From Chitinophaga varians (GTDB lineage: Bacteria > Bacteroidota > Bacteroidia > Chitinophagales > Chitinophagaceae), in contig NZ_JACVFB010000002.1 in NCBI RefSeq assembly GCF_014529945.1, positions 682,001 to 746,000 on the forward strand: 64,000 nt of DNA, in the 5' to 3' direction. This document shows, one piece after another, positions 61,994 through 64,000 of this stretch; the stretch's first letter is position 1, and every line of letters begins with the position of its first letter. The notes beneath the pieces were generated by a model. It made no database searches and was not told the DNA's origin. It saw only the letters and a list, made by a program, of their open reading frames with translations. A program made the translations under genes and the position numbers.

Positions 61994-64000
61994 ATGTCAG
62001 TAATTCAGAAAATCAGGGACAAATACGCCGTCGTGATCGTAGTAGTGATTTGCCTGGCTATTGTTAGTTTCCTGTTGCAGGATGCCTTTTTTGGCAAAAG
62101 TTCTCTCGCCCGCCGTTCTACTACTGTGGGTAAAGTAAACGGTGAAGAGCTGGATCTCGGAGAATACCAGCGCCGTATTCAGGATGCCGAAGCAGGCGCA
62201 CGCCAGCAGATGCCCAATGGTAATATTGATGAACAGACCCGTCAATATATCCGTGAGCAGGTTTGGAACCAGTTTCTGAATGAACAGATTATGCAGGCCC
62301 AATATGCGAAACTGGGTATTGCGGTGACTGAAGCGGAAGTGGTTGACCAGATTAAAGGTAAAAACCCGAATCCGATCGTTGTGCAGCAATTTACCCGCGA
62401 CGGCCAGTTTGACCGTGTGGCATTGCAGCAGACTATTGCCCAGGCTCCCCAGAACCCGCAAATCCGCGCGGCCCTGGCTCAGCTGGAAACCTACATCGCC
62501 AAATCTCAGGAACAGCTGAAATATATCACCCTGATCAAACAAGGAGTATATTATCCTAAATGGATGGCTGCCCAACAGCAGGAAGATAACAGCAAAACAG
62601 CTACTATCTCTTATGTAAGCGTGCCTTATGCTTCTATCGCTGACTCCACTATTAAAGTAACTGATGCTGAACTGAACCGGTTCATTCAGGACCATAAACA
62701 ACTCTTTAAAGTAGAAGAATCCCGCAAAGTGGAATATGTATCTTTCGATGCTGTTCCTTCTGCCCAGGACTCCGCTGCTGCTATCCAACAGATTCTCGCC
62801 CTGAAAGCAGAACTGGATACCACTCACGACGTTGCCGGTTTCATCAACCGTAACTCTGAGATCAAATACTATGATGGCTACGTTTCTAAAAATGCAGCAC
62901 AGGTTCCTCAGAAAGATTCTATCGTAAATCTTCCTGTAGGTTCAGTATTTGGACCTTACTTCGATAACAACCTGATCGTGTTCGCCAAAATGGTAGACCG
63001 CAAAAACATGCCTGATAGCGTGAAAGTGCGTCACATTCTGATCGCTTCCGGTCCTCAGGGCGGCTTGCCGGATTCTATCGCTAAAAAACGTGCTGACAGC
63101 ATCGAAGTAGCGGTGAAAGGTGGTGCCGACTTCAAAGCGCTGGTGACCCAGTATTCTGACGATCCGGGCAGCAAACAAAATGGTGGTGAGTATGACATTA
63201 CGCCTGCTACTCAGTTTGTACCTGAATTTAAAGATTTCGCATTTGAAGGTTCTAAAGGTCAGATCAAAGTGGTAAAAACCCAGTTTGGTTACCACGTGAT
63301 TGAAATCATGGACCAGAAAAATGTTGGCCCGGCCATTAAAGTGGCTTACCTCGGTAAATCTGTTGATGCCAGCAAAGAAACCAACAACAACGCTTACGGC
63401 GCCGCCAGCGATTTCGCAGGTAAAAGCCGTACCGCTGCTAATTTCGAGAAGAACGTTCAACAAGGTAAACTGAATAAAAGAATTGCTGACAACCTCCGCC
63501 CGATGGATTTCGTGATCCCCGGTATCGGACAGTCCCGCGAACTGGTTCGTTGGGCTTACGAAGCGAAGAAAGGCGATGTGAGCACTGTGTTTACTTTTGA
63601 TGATAAATATGTGGTAGCTGTACTGACCAGTGTTCGTGCAGAAGGTACTGCTCCGCTGGATGATGTAAGACCTCAGGTAGAAGCTGAAGTGAAAAAACAC
63701 AAGAAAGCTGAACAGATCATCGCTAAACTGCAAACTCCGGCCAGCCTGGATGCAGCAGCTAAATCTACCAACCAGCCGGTGCTGAAAGCGGAAGGTGTAA
63801 GCTTCGCTTCTCCGTTCATCGCTTCCCTCGGCTTCGAGCCTCGCGTTGCCGGTGCTTCTTTCAACAAAGGCTGGGGTACTGCCAAAGTATCTGCTCCTAT
63901 TGAAGGTAACGCTGCAGTATACGTGATCAAAGCTGACAGCTACGAGCCTGTTGCTCAACCAGCACAGGACCTGGCTACTCAGCAGGCCGCTTACGAACAA
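61994..64000 (+). CDS. PpiD-like membrane-anchored peptidyl-prolyl isomerase (3' end outside window)
   Basis: At least 669 residues, open to the window end. It begins MSVIQKIRDKYAVVIVVVICLAIVSFLLQD: a short cytoplasmic tail, one membrane helix (about 11-29), then a SurA-N-like helical chaperone region (about 45-200: NGEELDLGEYQRRIQ, FLNEQIMQAQYAKLGI). A parvulin domain follows (about 340-440) with VRHILIAS near 344, GGADFKALVTQYSDDPGS and QFGYHVIEI. PpiD helps outer-membrane and secreted proteins fold at the Sec exit. Two long minus-strand frames over it are shadows. Confidence 0.92.
   Translation, partial: MSVIQKIRDKYAVVIVVVICLAIVSFLLQDAFFGKSSLARRSTTVGKVNGEELDLGEYQRRIQDAEAGARQQMPNGNIDEQTRQYIREQVWNQFLNEQIMQAQYAKLGIAVTEAEVVDQIKGKNPNPIVVQQFTRDGQFDRVALQQTIAQAPQNPQIRAALAQLETYIAKSQEQLKYITLIKQGVYYPKWMAAQQQEDNSKTATISYVSVPYASIADSTIKVTDAELNRFIQDHKQLFKVEESRKVEYVSFDAVPSAQDSAAAIQQILALKAELDTTHDVAGFINRNSEIKYYDGYVSKNAAQVPQKDSIVNLPVGSVFGPYFDNNLIVFAKMVDRKNMPDSVKVRHILIASGPQGGLPDSIAKKRADSIEVAVKGGADFKALVTQYSDDPGSKQNGGEYDITPATQFVPEFKDFAFEGSKGQIKVVKTQFGYHVIEIMDQKNVGPAIKVAYLGKSVDASKETNNNAYGAASDFAGKSRTAANFEKNVQQGKLNKRIADNLRPMDFVIPGIGQSRELVRWAYEAKKGDVSTVFTFDDKYVVAVLTSVRAEGTAPLDDVRPQVEAEVKKHKKAEQIIAKLQTPASLDAAAKSTNQPVLKAEGVSFASPFIASLGFEPRVAGASFNKGWGTAKVSAPIEGNAAVYVIKADSYEPVAQPAQDLATQQAAYEQ

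Noticed and set aside
61997..64000. Two long minus-strand frames (61997-62827 and 62942-64000)
   Set aside because: The plus strand holds one uninterrupted frame from the ATG at 61994 to the window end with a clear membrane anchor and parvulin domain and an exact promoter; the minus frames have no recognisable domain.
1..64000. Mobile elements, prophage or phase-variation invertase
   Set aside because: No transposase, integrase, resolvase or phage structural gene was found; the holin-like protein at 14124 is a chromosomal YqjE-type protein.

Overview
The window looks like a chromosomal segment of a Bacteroidota bacterium, most likely Chitinophagaceae and Chitinophaga-like (inference). The reasons are promoters of the TTTG / TAnnTTTG type, TlpA proteins with a DUF4369-like N-terminus, an ECF sigma factor next to an anti-sigma/beta-barrel protein, a PadR-PspC pair and a SulP plus carbonic anhydrase pair. 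No insertion sequence, prophage, integrase, CRISPR array or rRNA operon was seen. One tRNA (Phe, GAA) is present.

Layout. 1-3.5 kb: tail of a plus-strand gene, a TlpA-like thioredoxin, a macrodomain protein, a NYN RNase-like protein and Dps. 3.6-9.6 kb: an MFS transporter, RmuC, and a minus-strand kdnA-kdsB-kdnB set that predicts lipid A core built on 8-amino-3,8-dideoxy-Kdo. kdsD (arabinose-5-phosphate isomerase) with a mannose-1-phosphate guanylyltransferase lies at 32-34 kb. 9.6-16.7 kb: small secreted and envelope proteins (NTF2-like, CAP-domain lipoprotein, GH25 lysozyme, YtxH/holin-like trio), a radical SAM/SPASM protein, an AI-2E family permease and nadD. 16.8-19.5 kb: paaABCD of the phenylacetyl-CoA epoxidase, without paaE. 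19.7-25.1 kb: three secreted peptidases or peptidase-like proteins and FeoB. 25.2-30.6 kb: PspC/PadR, SulP and a beta-carbonic anhydrase. 30.8-38.8 kb: an aminotransferase, sugar-nucleotide genes, RecQ, DUF3050, tRNA-Phe and DUF4240. 38.8-51.6 kb: a secreted repeat protein, a sigma factor/small protein/ClpP cluster, an Amj-type lipid II flippase, a GH36 alpha-galactosidase, a six-hairpin glycosidase, cardiolipin synthase, and an ECF sigma factor with a membrane-anchored beta-barrel partner.

The most unusual part is 54-62 kb. Between mnmG and the PpiD-like gene at the right edge there are only ybeY, feoA and nadA, in about 8 kb. The rest is non-coding and highly structured: three near-perfect parS palindromes (54127, 57338, 57381); a 236-bp tandem array (about 54.7-55.55 kb); a run of about eight same-orientation DnaA-box-like 9-mers in very AT-rich DNA (58401-58849); an array of dyads with 8-bp arms separated by exactly 15 bp and repeating about every 82 bp (59085-60094); a 27-bp perfect hairpin; and a second scatter of DnaA-box-like sites before ppiD. 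I infer that this is the replication origin / ParB-loading region of the chromosome. The 8-15-8 dyad array is the best candidate for something undescribed.

Palindromic intergenic repeats of several families (at 2905, 8281, 16665, 21902 and 31961) recur through the window. Many convergent genes abut or overlap by a few bases, so the coding parts are compact and the 54-62 kb gaps stand out.
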